Shown: positions 16,374 through 25,344, numbered from the stretch's first letter. The stretch: 39,205 nucleotides of DNA from Candidatus Zymogenus saltonus (GCA_016929395.1 JAFGIX010000047.1:1-39205); one strand, 5' to 3'. A program made the numbers and translations. Notes: generated by a model from the letters alone, not told the origin.

Positions 16374-16822
16374 GTCCTCCCCGAAGATCGATTAAGTTCC
16401 AAAAAAGATGTTGATCTTCATTTCATAGTTCAGGTGTTCGGCTTTCACCTGTTTGACAATAGAGGCATCAATGCCGAGAGCGCATCCTTTAAACCAGTTT
16501 TCCATAGACATTGACCTCCCCAAAAATGATGAGATGTAATTGATTTAATGCCTTATAATTCCCCTTCCAGATTCCACCCAAGACCGTCTGGCCGCCCATA
16601 ATAAGTATAGCTATTTCAAAAAGGAAAGTGCCCTGACTGGATTATGAAACAGGATTCTCGAATCTTTAACGCCGACAGGGGAGTTCAAGGCACTCCTTAT
16701 TATCGAGAACGATTACGAGCGGATTTGATATGTTATATCATTACCCACCTTTTCAGTGGTCGGAACACTTTATCTTTAGCCCTCATCCATGAGAGGAACA
16801 AAGCCCGGTCTTTCTTCCACAC
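16374..16822. other. gap between the two histidine kinase genes
   Basis: Apart from the 39-residue ORF near its left end, this region shows no gene. AGTGCC (16627-16632) and GGCACT (16689-16694) can close a stem-loop containing the small hairpin GATTC-TC-GAATC (16653-16664). No strong promoter or terminator is visible. Confidence 0.4.
16392..16511 (-). CDS. small 39-residue ORF in the leader of the hybrid kinase
   Basis: ATG at 16511 follows GGGGAGG with a short spacer, nearly the same ribosome site as that of the kinase gene. The frame (MSMENWFKGCALGID... to IFFGT) ends in TAA 18 bases before the kinase ATG. A second in-frame ATG lies at 16505. The peptide has one Cys and no membrane segment, and I recognise no family. 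It could be a real small protein or a leader peptide coupling translation to the kinase. Placement and ribosome site are seen; function is unknown. Confidence 0.4.
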   Translation of the reverse strand: MSMENWFKGCALGIDASIVKQVKAEHLNYEMKINIFFGT

Positions 16823-19468
16823 TCATCCCGCCACCTGTGATTTGGGCAGGATCACGATAAACGTGCTTCCGACGTTCGGGTCCGATTCCACCCGGACTTT
16901 GCCCTTAAGCTTATTGACCGCCTTTTTGACAATGGCAAGCCCTATCCCCGTGCCCTCATACTCCCTCTTGGTGTGGAGACGCATAAAGACGCTGAATATC
17001 TTGTCTAAAAAGCGCGGGGCAATCCCTATCCCGTTATCCTTGACGTAAAATTCGTAAAAATCTCCGGAGTAGGGTCGCCAGCCCAGCTCGATCCGTTTCA
17101 CCTTCGATGTATTGAACTTTACGGCATTATCGATAAGGTTCTGGAAAATCTGTTTGAGGATGACGGGGTCCGCTTCTATTTCCGGCCAATCATCCCCCAT
17201 TATAATCTCGACGTCTTCGGGCAGGCTGAGTGAGCTTATCAATTCCCCAAGGATTTCCCCAATATTTATCGGCAATAAAAAGATATCCTTTCTTTCCAGT
17301 CGCGAGTATTCCAAAAGGTCATCGACCAGCTCTTCACCATGACGGACAGCTTGGTTGAGGGCCTCGATGTAAACCTTCTGATCGCCCTTGAGAATATCCT
17401 TCAGGTCTTCCTGCAAGAAGTCCGAATAGTTATGAATGGCCCGAAGGGGGGCCTTGAGATCGTGGGATACGATATGGGCGTACTGTGTCAGCTCCTCATT
17501 GGCCAGCTCCAGCGCCCTCGCCTTTTCTTCGAGCTCCCTGTGTGCCTGATTCAGGGCGGCCTCGAATCGCTTGCGATCGGTTATATCGCGTGCAACGATG
17601 GTAACGCCGCAAAACTCGTTCTTGATATCCCTGCGACCCGAGACCATGGCGTCATACCACAGCTCCTCATCACCTGCGACCATAGAATAGTCAAACTGTG
17701 CGACCTCTCCCGATTTAAGGACGTCTTCTATGGCATGGCCCAGAAGTTTCGCGATCTTTTTCGGGAAAACATCCTTGAAAGATTTTCCGATGAACAGATC
17801 GTTGGAATGCGATTTAAGCGAGCCCGATGGCTTATGGCGCTCGATAAACACCCCGTCCTTATCCAGCAGGAAAACCATGTCGTTCATTGAATCAATGGTG
17901 GATCTCAACCTCTCTTCGCTCTCCCGAAGCGCCTCCTCGGCCCTCTTTTTTTCAGTAATATCTATAATCGAGGCGATAACGCTTATCGGTTTTTTAAAAT
18001 CATCCAAGACCACATTTATTGAAACCTGGGCGTCAAACGTTGAGCCGTCCTTTTTTATGGCAACCATCTCTCCCTTCCATATCCCCTTTTCAATCAAAGC
18101 CTTCGCCACCTCCTCAAACTCCTCCTCATACCGCCAGAATTTGGTAACACTTCTTCCTATTATCTCCTCTTCATGGTCGTACCCCCACATCTTTACTGTC
18201 ATGGGATTCACGTAGGTGACTTTCGAATTCACCTTGGGCTCTGCAAGCACAATCGAGCTGATCGTCGAGTGAATCGCCGAATCCCTGATCCGAATCGTCT
18301 CTTCGGCCTCCTTTCGGCTCGTAATGTCCATTTGAGTTCCAACGGCTCTTACGGGTCCTCCCTCCTTTTTTATGCTCATGCCCCTGTCCAAGACCCAAAT
18401 CCATTTGCCGGACTTATGACGAACCCGGTGCTCCGTCTCGTAGAAAGGGGTCCGTCCTTCAAAGTGATCCATCCACGCCCTGACAACCTTCTCCTTGTCG
18501 TCGGGATGAATAATATTTTGCCACAAGAGCTCTTCGGAACCGATCTCGTCGATCGTGTAACCATGCATCTCCGCCCAGCACCTGTCCCGGACGACCTCTC
18601 CTGTAATAAAATTCCAGTCCCACAGGCCGAGGTCAGCGCCCCGAAGCGCCAGCTCCAACCGCTGCTCGCTCTCCCTAAGCGTCTCCTCGTCCATCTTTTT
18701 ATCGGTGACATCACTCACGGTATGAACAACCTGGACCACCCTCCCCCGCTCATCTTTGATCGGGTAGGTATGAACATCAAGCCAGCGATTGCCGAGACGG
18801 CTTTCCTGGATCTCCATATGCTCGGCAGCGCATGACATCAAGGTCTTTTCGTGGGGACAACCCTCTATGGGTCTGTCGGTTCCGTGAAACAGATCATAAC
18901 ACAATCTCCCTACGACTTTTTCTTTGCCAAAAAACTCCAACATTCCCTTATTGGCCCTGATTATCCTGTAATCCCCGTCTATGATTGCAACGAGATCGCC
19001 GATGGCATCGAAGGTCGTCTGCCATTTGTCGCTCGCCTTCGCCAGCTCTTCCTCTATCCGGTGTTTCTCGGTAAAGTCGTGCCAGATGCTGATTGTTACC
19101 CCTTCCTCTCCCTTGACGGCCTTCCCTATGAGCGACGCATTGACGTTGAAATACCTAATCGAATCTTTATCCGTCTTTGAAAACTCAATGTTCCGGCACT
19201 CTCCCTTCTCCCCGATGACTTTTTCCAATTCCATCCAACGTGAAGACGCATCGCCCTCCATATCCTTAAGCCAGTCGAAAATGGAAGTGTCCGTCATCTC
19301 CCCGGGAGTGACTCCAAAGATCGAGGAAAATTCCTTGTTGACCATGATGATCTTCTGCGAGGGAGTCGTGATCGCGATCCCGTCCACGAATGCTCCAAGG
19401 AGCGTCTCGCAGAATTCCATCGACTGGCGGTCGTCCCTCAATCCTTTTTCAATTTCAGATTCTTTCAT
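16823..19468 (-). CDS. multi-PAS sensor histidine kinase
   Basis: An 881-residue soluble kinase without a receiver domain or membrane segment. Five PAS-type domains lie at about 15-138, 146-258, 265-385, 393-508 and 515-632. The second carries Cys-rich text around CPHEKTLMSC (C204, C213) and LCYDLFHG, a pattern seen in PAS domains that may bind haem or a metal cluster; this is inference. A coiled linker (AHRELEEKARALELANEEL) leads to the histidine box AHIVSHDLKAPL with H669, and the ATPase has NLIDNAVKF, DNGIGI and GTGIGLAI. The C-terminal kinase half resembles that of the neighbour kinase. No partner regulator is adjacent, so the target is unknown. Confidence 0.9.
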   Translation of the reverse strand: MKESEIEKGLRDDRQSMEFCETLLGAFVDGIAITTPSQKIIMVNKEFSSIFGVTPGEMTDTSIFDWLKDMEGDASSRWMELEKVIGEKGECRNIEFSKTDKDSIRYFNVNASLIGKAVKGEEGVTISIWHDFTEKHRIEEELAKASDKWQTTFDAIGDLVAIIDGDYRIIRANKGMLEFFGKEKVVGRLCYDLFHGTDRPIEGCPHEKTLMSCAAEHMEIQESRLGNRWLDVHTYPIKDERGRVVQVVHTVSDVTDKKMDEETLRESEQRLELALRGADLGLWDWNFITGEVVRDRCWAEMHGYTIDEIGSEELLWQNIIHPDDKEKVVRAWMDHFEGRTPFYETEHRVRHKSGKWIWVLDRGMSIKKEGGPVRAVGTQMDITSRKEAEETIRIRDSAIHSTISSIVLAEPKVNSKVTYVNPMTVKMWGYDHEEEIIGRSVTKFWRYEEEFEEVAKALIEKGIWKGEMVAIKKDGSTFDAQVSINVVLDDFKKPISVIASIIDITEKKRAEEALRESEERLRSTIDSMNDMVFLLDKDGVFIERHKPSGSLKSHSNDLFIGKSFKDVFPKKIAKLLGHAIEDVLKSGEVAQFDYSMVAGDEELWYDAMVSGRRDIKNEFCGVTIVARDITDRKRFEAALNQAHRELEEKARALELANEELTQYAHIVSHDLKAPLRAIHNYSDFLQEDLKDILKGDQKVYIEALNQAVRHGEELVDDLLEYSRLERKDIFLLPINIGEILGELISSLSLPEDVEIIMGDDWPEIEADPVILKQIFQNLIDNAVKFNTSKVKRIELGWRPYSGDFYEFYVKDNGIGIAPRFLDKIFSVFMRLHTKREYEGTGIGLAIVKKAVNKLKGKVRVESDPNVGSTFIVILPKSQVAG

Positions 19469-19570
19469 AAAATATCCCGTCTCCCCGATTGTTTGATCCG
19501 ACCCCGAGCCCCTCTATTTTTTCACGTTTATTTGAACAAATAAGTGATTGAAAAAAATCCATCTCGTAAT

Positions 19571-19579
19571 ATTATAGCA
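19571..19579 (-). promoter_or_regulatory. extended -10 promoter of the multi-PAS kinase
   Basis: Minus-strand TGCTATAAT with no good -35. The same nine bases form the -10 of the glk unit and of the sigma-54 activator. The leader of about 95 bases contains a hairpin TTATTTG-AA-CAAATAA near 19528-19543. Confidence 0.45.
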
Positions 19580-19909
19580 CAGATTATTAGAGAATAAGTT
19601 TTATTGCACACGGCCCCTCTCCAAACGTGCCACTAACTCGGCCATTAGATTAATAGAACTATTTTTTTGATCAAAGCGGTTCAAAACAGATAAATTCTGG
19701 GATATTTACCGGCAGCTTATCCTTAATGCCTTTAACGGCCGTTCCGATCTAATCGGCCCCGGCACTGTGGAAGCGGTGATTTTTTTGCCGAAACATAAAG
19801 GGGGGGTATTGAGGAGAGCGGATTGAGGGTGTTTAAGGATTTCGCTGTTTTAGGTTGATCTTCGATATGTGGGAGCCGATGAAGCGGCCGTCAATTGCAG
19901 GATCAAGTC

Positions 19910-20074
19910 ATGGAAAGATACGAAGGGATTCGCCGGGCCGTTATTGAATCGGCCCAATTACTAATATCACAAGGCTATTTCGGGCCGGAGCTGGATATTT
20001 CAAATATTAATCGAGGAGGAAGGTCCGATACTATAAGCACCCTATCTTCGGGTGAAGGGAAGGAGGGGGAATAA
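19910..20074 (+). pseudogene. short ORF vaguely like a TetR N-terminal helix-turn-helix
   Basis: A 54-residue frame starting at ATG 19910 with AGGA eight bases upstream. Residues 7-36 (IRRAVIESAQLLISQGYFG... onward) resemble the first helices of TetR-type regulators, but the recognition helix is poorly kept and no ligand domain follows. It may be a regulator remnant or chance. Confidence 0.15.
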
Positions 20075-20271
20075 TCGATACTTGTATTTAAAGAAGCTCA
20101 AAATCCTCCGAGGACCCTATTCAATTTATTAGCGACCGCCCCGCCCATTAGCGGCACATTAGACATATGCCCTTCTGAACAAAAAACCCGGGGCTTCATC
20201 ATAACGATCAGAGTAATCTAAAACAGGTCGAGACGGAGTCGACCTCAAATTTTTCCCGGGTGACATTTATT

Positions 20272-20325
20272 CAAAAAAAACTGAGATATTCGATCCCTTC
20301 GGCCATCCCCGGAAGGTTCGAGACT
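20272..20325 (-). terminator. possible terminator after the FmdB-type gene
   Basis: On the minus strand an interrupted stem (TTCGA and CCTTC pairing with GAAGG and TCGAA) is followed within about nine bases by eight T residues. The stem has an internal mismatch, so strength is moderate. Confidence 0.45.
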
Positions 20326-20348
20326 GGGAGGTCAGCAGGTCCGCCCCG

Positions 20349-20600
20349 TCACTCCTTGTCCGCGCCGCAGCACATCCCTGGCGTACAGTCCCCCCTGAGC
20401 GCATCGGCCCCGCAGCAGCGGGCGGGCGAGTCGTTTTTTTTGCCCGTCGTGTTCATTGCGAAGTTTGAGGTGGACATCAATTTCTGGAATCCCTCCCCGC
20501 CGCAGCTTTTACAGACCATAGGATCGTCCTTCGACCCCATTTTGGTCATGAATTCATTTATCTCACCGCAGTTGATGCACCTGTATTCATGTATCGGCAT
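20349..20600 (-). CDS. FmdB-family zinc-ribbon protein
   Basis: An 83-residue protein with the family start MPIHEYRC and a zinc ribbon made by C8/C11 (CINCG) and CKSCG near residues 30-33, followed by GFQKLMST. The C-terminal tail is unusually Cys-rich (RCCGAD, CTPGMCCGAD), with the CCGAD motif twice, which could hold a metal. FmdB proteins are small putative regulators or assembly proteins with no settled function. It ends the unit that starts with the IscU-like scaffold, 15 bases after the ferredoxin-type ATPase. Confidence 0.85.
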   Translation of the reverse strand: MPIHEYRCINCGEINEFMTKMGSKDDPMVCKSCGGEGFQKLMSTSNFAMNTTGKKNDSPARCCGADALRGDCTPGMCCGADKE

Positions 20601-20615
20601 AGGTATATCTCCTCC

Positions 20616-21500
20616 CTATCCGTGATTCGAGAGCTCTCGTTTCACGGTCTCCCAAATTTTTACGATCTCCTCTTTTATCTCCGGCGGCCCCGCCTCCATC
20701 AACGTCTTTGCCTTGCGGATCGAGTCCATAACCTCCAGGCTGTACGGGATCTCCCCCGCGACCCTTGCGTTCAGCTTCTTCGATTCGTCTTCTATAGATC
20801 TCGTGATCTCCCTGTTTATGTCGAACTTGTTTACGATGACCAAGGACAAAAGGTTGAACCGCGCCGCCAGCTCCAACACCCTCTTCAGGTCGTGTATGCC
20901 GCTTACGGTGGGCTCCGTAACCACGATAAGGAGATCGACGCCGGTAATGGAGGCTATCACCGGGCAGCCTATCCCCGGCGGGCCGTCGATTATGATAGTG
21001 TCGAGCCCTTCTCTTTCCGCGATCGCCAGCGCCTCCTTGCGGACCTCGCTGACCAGCTTTCCCGAGTTGTCTTCAGCGATACCCAGCTTCGCATGGACCA
21101 TCGGCCCCATGCGCGTCTTAGAGACAAAAAGGTCGCCCGACTTGTTTTCGACCATCTCAACGGCGTCCACCGGACAGACGTAGAGACAGGCCGCACACCC
21201 CTCGCAGAACTCGTCGACCACCTCGGGCGGATCGCCGACGATAGCGTTCGACCTGCAGACCCCGACGCACTCCATGCACCGGCTGCATTTGTCCTGGTCG
21301 ATCTTGGCAAGCTCCCCGCCGAAAAACTCCGTGGATTTCTCGACCTCCGGTTTCAGGAGCAGGTGGAGGTTTGCCGCGTCCACATCGCAGTCGCAGATGA
21401 CCTTACTGTCGATCAGGCTGGCCAGGGCCGCGGTGATAACCGTCTTTCCGGTACCGCCCTTGCCGCTAACTATCGCTACCTCTTTTACCTTCTTTTCCAC
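20616..21500 (-). CDS. MinD/NBP35-type ATPase with inserted ferredoxin domain
   Basis: A 294-residue cytoplasmic P-loop ATPase. The deviant Walker A is GKGGTGKT (13-20). A two-cluster ferredoxin insert follows, with C72, C75, C78, C82 and C99, C102, C105, C109, then IIIDGPPGIGCPVI (Walker B region) and VTEPTVSGIHDLKR. Such proteins occur in pairs in anaerobes and belong to the Orp complex in Desulfovibrio. They are thought to couple ATP hydrolysis to metal-cluster assembly or placement. The GTG start at 21500 is chosen because GGAG lies four bases upstream and it starts just before the conserved VAIVSGKGG; this overlaps the IscU-like gene by 35 bases. A longer frame to 21566 exists but is less likely. 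Confidence 0.88.
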   Translation of the reverse strand: MEKKVKEVAIVSGKGGTGKTVITAALASLIDSKVICDCDVDAANLHLLLKPEVEKSTEFFGGELAKIDQDKCSRCMECVGVCRSNAIVGDPPEVVDEFCEGCAACLYVCPVDAVEMVENKSGDLFVSKTRMGPMVHAKLGIAEDNSGKLVSEVRKEALAIAEREGLDTIIIDGPPGIGCPVIASITGVDLLIVVTEPTVSGIHDLKRVLELAARFNLLSLVIVNKFDINREITRSIEDESKKLNARVAGEIPYSLEVMDSIRKAKTLMEAGPPEIKEEIVKIWETVKRELSNHG

Positions 21501-22014
21501 TTGTCTCCATCCGCCGCGCAAAATCGTCTTCAACCAAATAGTTCTCACCAAGCTCCCCGCCGCCATTGACCGTTCCCTCGCTTACGGCGAACTCCCTCAT
21601 GATAAACTCCGTGAGGGCCTGCCTCAAGGCGGTAATCGACAGGAGGGAGCAGTGTCTCTTCCCGTCTGGAAGCTCTCCCAGGGCCTCTATCACGTCATCG
21701 TCCGAAATGGACAGGGCGGATACGAAGTCCTTTCCCTTTACGAGCTCCGTGGCCACGCTCGACGTGGCTATAGCCCCTGGGCACCCGAACACCCTGAACT
21801 TGGCGTCGGTGACTATCTCTCTCTCCCTGTCCAGCTTCAGAAAGATCTCCATGAAGTCGCCGCAGGAGGAATCCCCGACCCTGGCAAAGGCGTCGGCGTC
21901 CTCGATAATCCCGACGTTTCTCGGATTGAGGAAGTGGTCAAGGGCGATATCGGAGTAGATCTCGCCCCTGTCCCTTCCCTTGGCCCTGTCGTAAATCTCC
22001 TTAAAATCTCTCAA
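21466..22014 (-). CDS. IscU/NifU-like Fe-S cluster scaffold
   Basis: A 182-residue scaffold with the three cluster-binding cysteines in context: C51 in SSCGD (with the assisting D53), C78 in FGCPGAIATSS and C122 in KRHCSLL. The N-terminus has the family motif YSDIALDHFLNPRNVG at residues 20-35. About 45 residues after the core are divergent and partly acidic or basic. The start must be TTG at 22014: an in-frame TAG lies three codons upstream and no ATG or GTG precedes the conserved region. No cysteine desulfurase gene is adjacent. Its 3' end overlaps the ferredoxin-type ATPase gene, so the two are translationally linked, a hint that the ATPase takes clusters from this scaffold. Confidence 0.88.
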   Translation of the reverse strand: MRDFKEIYDRAKGRDRGEIYSDIALDHFLNPRNVGIIEDADAFARVGDSSCGDFMEIFLKLDREREIVTDAKFRVFGCPGAIATSSVATELVKGKDFVSALSISDDDVIEALGELPDGKRHCSLLSITALRQALTEFIMREFAVSEGTVNGGGELGENYLVEDDFARRMETSGKEGKRGSDS

Positions 22015-22387
22015 TTCAACCTACCAATTCAACGCTTTTTCACATCTATCTCTCATCACAGGGACATGATAAAATCCCTCATCCCATGAACCCGTTCTCT
22101 TCGACCGAGAGACCCTCAAGAAATCTCCGGCCTGAAACAAGCCGTCTCTCCAATTCCGCTTTCACAACCTGTATCAGGGGCTATCATATAAAACCGGGCA
22201 ATTTCCAAATACAGATATTTTTATAAGAACATGAACCTCAACAAAACGCCCCTTTTATCCACATGAAATGCAGCCCGCCGTTCTATATCCGAGGAGAGGA
22301 TGAGCTTTCGACAAAAGTAGTGTCCCGCCGCCGTATCTTTACGATGGTCGGAGTACCGGAACTCATTCCTGATTTGAAGAGGTTATG
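22015..22387. other. gap between the flavoprotein and IscU-like genes
   Basis: This contains no credible ORF. No perfect promoter or sigma-54 site is seen, though a promoter for the IscU-like unit is expected here. TATGAT near 22190 on the minus strand could be a -10. Confidence 0.35.
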
Positions 22388-23737
22388 CTATTTCCTCTTC
22401 AAGCTTGCGATGGCCATATCGGCCGCGTTGACAAGCTGATACGCGATGGGCGAAGCGGTCAGCGCGGGATGCGTCCCCATCTGGAACGTCGCGATATCGT
22501 CAATCGTCATGTGCTGGTGCAGACACGCACTGATGGCGTTGATCAGCTCCCCTCCACTCCTGGCCCCTATTACCTGGCCGCCGATGAGAACCCTGGTGCC
22601 CGCCTCGAATATCAGCTTGACCTTTAGATTCGCCGATCCGGGCATCCCACCGGGATGGCGGTTGACCGCCTCGGATTCGCCCACTATTATCGCATAACCC
22701 TTTTCCCTGGCGCCCGCTTCGGTCATCCCCGCCGCCGCAAAGGAGATGTCCCCAAGGATGGTGGAGTAGATGCCGATTGCGCCCATATTCGCCCTGCTTG
22801 GCCCAAAAAGATTGGCCCCGGCGATGCGCGCCTCCATCGTGGCGATGGAAGCCAGCTTCAGGCCGCTCGGCTTGCCGTCAAAAAAACTCACCTTTTCCGC
22901 GCAGTCCCCGCAGGCGAAGATGTTCTCATCGTTGGTCTGCATATAACGATTTACTTGGAAGCCTCCCGTCGGTCCGATCTCGAGCCCCGCCTTTTTCCCT
23001 ACCTCCGAATTCGCCTTTGCGCCTATTCCGAGGATCACCATGTCCGCGTCGATATCCTTGCCGCTTGCAAGGTTTATCTTTTCCACTTTCGCATTGCCTG
23101 AAATAGACTTAACCTTCTCGTCCAGCAGGACCTCTATTCCCTTGTCCTTCAGTATCTCCTCGCACTTAAGGCAGAACTCCTCGTCGAACACGAGCTGGAG
23201 GCAGTTTTTCTGCATCTCGACGATCTTGATGTTGAGGTCGCTCTTCCTCTTCTGGCACTCCTCGGCGAACTCGATGCCGATAAAGCCGCAGCCTACGATC
23301 ACTACGTTTTTGCTGTCTTCCATTTTGTCCAGCACGCCCTGGATATATCCAACGTCCTTTTCAATGGCGAAGACGTTTTTCTTGTCGACGCCGGGTATCG
23401 GCGGGACGAGGGGCTTTGAGCCCAACGCAAGTATGAGCTTGTCGTACTGGATCTCCTCGCCGTCCTTTGTCGTTATCGATTTCTTTTCACGATTAATGCT
23501 ATCAAGCTCCCCGATAACAAGCTTGATATTTTCCTTCTCGTAAACCGCATCCGGTATCAAATTGTTTTCGGGCTTCTGCACGGTCCCAAATATATAGGGT
23601 ATCCCGCACGGAATCAACACCTGTTTTTCTTTCCGCAGCAGCAATATCTCCTTGTCGGGATTATGCCGACGAGCGGTTATCGCCGCGGTCAAACCGGCCG
23701 CACTGCCACCGACGATTACCACATCAGATTTCATCAT
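22388..23737 (-). CDS. CoA-disulfide reductase/NADH oxidase-like flavoprotein
   Basis: A 449-residue pyridine nucleotide-disulfide oxidoreductase. The FAD motif VVIVGGSAAGLTAA starts near residue 6. The single redox cysteine C44 sits in LIPCGIPYIFG, as in CoA-disulfide reductases, NADH oxidases and NADH:polysulfide reductases. The NAD motif VVIVGCGFIGIEFAEE is near 145, the FAD-proximal IFACGDCAE near 300, and the dimerisation domain has PGGMPGSANLK and HPALTASPI. The substrate (CoA disulfide, polysulfide or oxygen) cannot be told by sequence reading. The start overlaps the end of the second ferredoxin-type ATPase by 14 bases, so it may supply electrons or sulfane sulfur to the cluster machinery; that is inference. 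Confidence 0.85.
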   Translation of the reverse strand: MMKSDVVIVGGSAAGLTAAITARRHNPDKEILLLRKEKQVLIPCGIPYIFGTVQKPENNLIPDAVYEKENIKLVIGELDSINREKKSITTKDGEEIQYDKLILALGSKPLVPPIPGVDKKNVFAIEKDVGYIQGVLDKMEDSKNVVIVGCGFIGIEFAEECQKRKSDLNIKIVEMQKNCLQLVFDEEFCLKCEEILKDKGIEVLLDEKVKSISGNAKVEKINLASGKDIDADMVILGIGAKANSEVGKKAGLEIGPTGGFQVNRYMQTNDENIFACGDCAEKVSFFDGKPSGLKLASIATMEARIAGANLFGPSRANMGAIGIYSTILGDISFAAAGMTEAGAREKGYAIIVGESEAVNRHPGGMPGSANLKVKLIFEAGTRVLIGGQVIGARSGGELINAISACLHQHMTIDDIATFQMGTHPALTASPIAYQLVNAADMAIASLKRK

Positions 23738-24632
23738 ACTGATCTCCTCTATATAAAATTACTCTGTTAAGAAGCTCTCTAAAGAGATTTTTCATCTCCA
23801 TATCTTCATCGATAAGCAGCCCGCCCCTCGAAATAATCTCGGCGATGGACCTCCTAAGGGGTATCTCCGCCAGAACCGTAAGCTTTTTATCCTCCATATA
23901 TTCCAGAAGCTCCCTTCCCCTTTCATCATCCTGGTACCTGTTTATGACGATACCGAAGGGAAGGCCGAGGGTCTCGACCATCCCCACAGCAAGCTTGAGG
24001 TCGTTAAGGCCGAAGGGCGTGGGCTCGGTAACCAGGACGACATAATCGGTATCCCTCACCGCCTCGATGACGGGACACGAGGTCCCGGGCGACGCATCGA
24101 TGAACACAATATCGTCACCTTTGGCGGCGCTCTCTATCCTCTCCCTGACTATCTTGATCAGCGGGGGAGACATGTGCTCCCCGACGTTCAGGACCCCGGC
24201 AACGTAGTTTATCCGGCCGGAGCCTCCGGCGCCAGCTTTTCCCTCGTCAATCACGCCGATCTCCCTCTCCCTCTCGGAAACCGCGTCATCCCCGCACACA
24301 ATCTTGCAGGTGCCGCAGCCGTGGCAGAGCTCATCAAAAACTATGACGTTTTTCCTCGTAACAAGAAGGGCGTTGAAGCGACATGCCTCCGCACACTTGC
24401 CGCAGAGTGTGCATTTATCGGGGTCAACCTTGGGAATTAGAGTATGAGCCTTGGTACTGTCTTCAATATCCGGCTTTAGAAAAAGGTGCCCGTCCGGCTC
24501 CTCCACATCGCAGTCGGCGTAAAAAACTCCCCTTTTTTCGCCGCCGTAGATCTCCGCCGCCAATGCGGCGAGATTCACTGCAACGGTCGTCTTGCCGGTG
24601 CCGCCCTTTCCGCTCGCTATGCTGATAATCAT
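23724..24632 (-). CDS. second MinD-type ATPase with ferredoxin insert
   Basis: A 302-residue paralogue of the ATPase at 20616-21500. It has GKGGTGKT (8-15), ferredoxin cysteines C74, C77, C80, C84 and C103, C106, C109, C113, then FIDASPGTSCPVIEA and VTEPTPFGLNDLK. A Gly-rich stretch (KAGAGGSGRI) after the ferredoxin insert differs from its paralogue. The presence of two such ATPases in one locus is characteristic of Orp-type clusters, where they probably act as a pair. It lies 31 bases after a NifX-like gene and overlaps the flavoprotein gene. Confidence 0.88.
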   Translation of the reverse strand: MIISIASGKGGTGKTTVAVNLAALAAEIYGGEKRGVFYADCDVEEPDGHLFLKPDIEDSTKAHTLIPKVDPDKCTLCGKCAEACRFNALLVTRKNVIVFDELCHGCGTCKIVCGDDAVSEREREIGVIDEGKAGAGGSGRINYVAGVLNVGEHMSPPLIKIVRERIESAAKGDDIVFIDASPGTSCPVIEAVRDTDYVVLVTEPTPFGLNDLKLAVGMVETLGLPFGIVINRYQDDERGRELLEYMEDKKLTVLAEIPLRRSIAEIISRGGLLIDEDMEMKNLFRELLNRVILYRGDQYDEI

Positions 24633-24663
24633 ATTAATACTATTTTCCGCTCCTGGCCTTTTC

Positions 24664-25038
24664 CTATATCTCTCTCAAACCTGCATGGGCGGCCGCGGAC
24701 GCCGATTCGAGGAGCCTCGCCTTGCCCGAACCGAGGGCATCTACCGCATCCTTGACGGTCGCCACATCGGCGGTATAGAGCTTTACGCCCCCGGAATAGA
24801 GGGCGTCAAAGGCGTTCGGTCCGAAATTTCCGCTTATAACCGCCTCAACCCCCTCGTTTATCACGGTTTGCGCCGCCTTGATCCCCGCACCTCCGCCGCT
24901 CGATACGGCATCGTTGGAAAGGGCCTTGAAATTCTGAAGGTCATCACTGTCAACGATAATGAAGTATTGACACCTGCCGAACCTCGGGTCAAGCCCCGAT
25001 TCAAGGCTGTCCCCCTTGGATGTTATGGCAATCCTCAT
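24664..25038 (-). CDS. NifX/NafY-like metal-cluster protein (third copy)
   Basis: A 124-residue protein of the dinitrogenase iron-molybdenum cofactor biosynthesis family, starting MRIAITSKGDSLES with the characteristic DPRFGRCQYFIIVD motif and a central VISGNFGPNAFDAL. Proteins of this fold bind metal-sulfur clusters; the Desulfovibrio orange protein binds a molybdenum-copper sulfide cluster. No nitrogenase gene is in the window, so nitrogen fixation is not implied. An AGGAG site precedes the ATG. It shares the typical HFGRC/RFGRC motif with the copy at 25345-25731, but not with the one at 27437-27850. Confidence 0.85.
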   Translation of the reverse strand: MRIAITSKGDSLESGLDPRFGRCQYFIIVDSDDLQNFKALSNDAVSSGGGAGIKAAQTVINEGVEAVISGNFGPNAFDALYSGGVKLYTADVATVKDAVDALGSGKARLLESASAAAHAGLREI

Positions 25039-25076
25039 CTATTATTCTCCTGTCTGTTCTGTATTTCTTAAGAAAC

Positions 25077-25316
25077 CTATTCCTTCATCATGCCGCTTCC
25101 GCACTCCGGGCATTTCTGTTGAAAGCAGGGAACCCCCCGCTGATGGGGCGATTTGGTCCCGCACTTGGGGCACACACAGTTTCCCCCCGGCCCCGATCCG
25201 GGCCTGTTTCCTCCCCCCGCACCCCCTCCGCCTCCACGGCCCGCTCCTACCCCCCTGCCGCCCCCGGCACCTCCTCCGCCGCCTCCGGCACCCTGTCCCC
25301 TTCCACGTGCATTCAT
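25077..25316 (-). CDS. Gly/Arg-rich small protein with C-terminal zinc ribbon
   Basis: A 79-residue protein. Residues 1-46 are almost only Gly, Ala and Arg and probably unfolded. The tail has CVCPKCGTKSPHQRGVPC and then CPECGSGM, two CXXC knuckles plus further cysteines, which should bind zinc or iron. Small proteins of this build are usual beside NifX-like and Mrp genes in anaerobes; no function is established. AAAAGGAGAT precedes the ATG. It sits between two NifX-like genes. Confidence 0.8.
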   Translation of the reverse strand: MNARGRGQGAGGGGGGAGGGRGVGAGRGGGGGAGGGNRPGSGPGGNCVCPKCGTKSPHQRGVPCFQQKCPECGSGMMKE

Positions 25317-25344
25317 TTTTATCTCCTTTTATATTTTCGGTTTA

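Larger units (their letters stand above)
19469..20348. other. long intergenic region (880 bases)
   Basis: This holds the kinase promoter, several GGCCG/CGGCC inverted repeats (near 19735-19756 and 19946-19966), a possible terminator for the FmdB-type gene and one short plus-strand ORF of doubtful value. No other gene is recognisable. The base pattern is uneven, which could indicate decayed genes. Confidence 0.4.

Noticed and set aside
20589-21569. Plus-strand ORF of 326 codons opposite the ferredoxin-type ATPase
   Set aside because: Antisense shadow of a gene with all Walker and cluster motifs.
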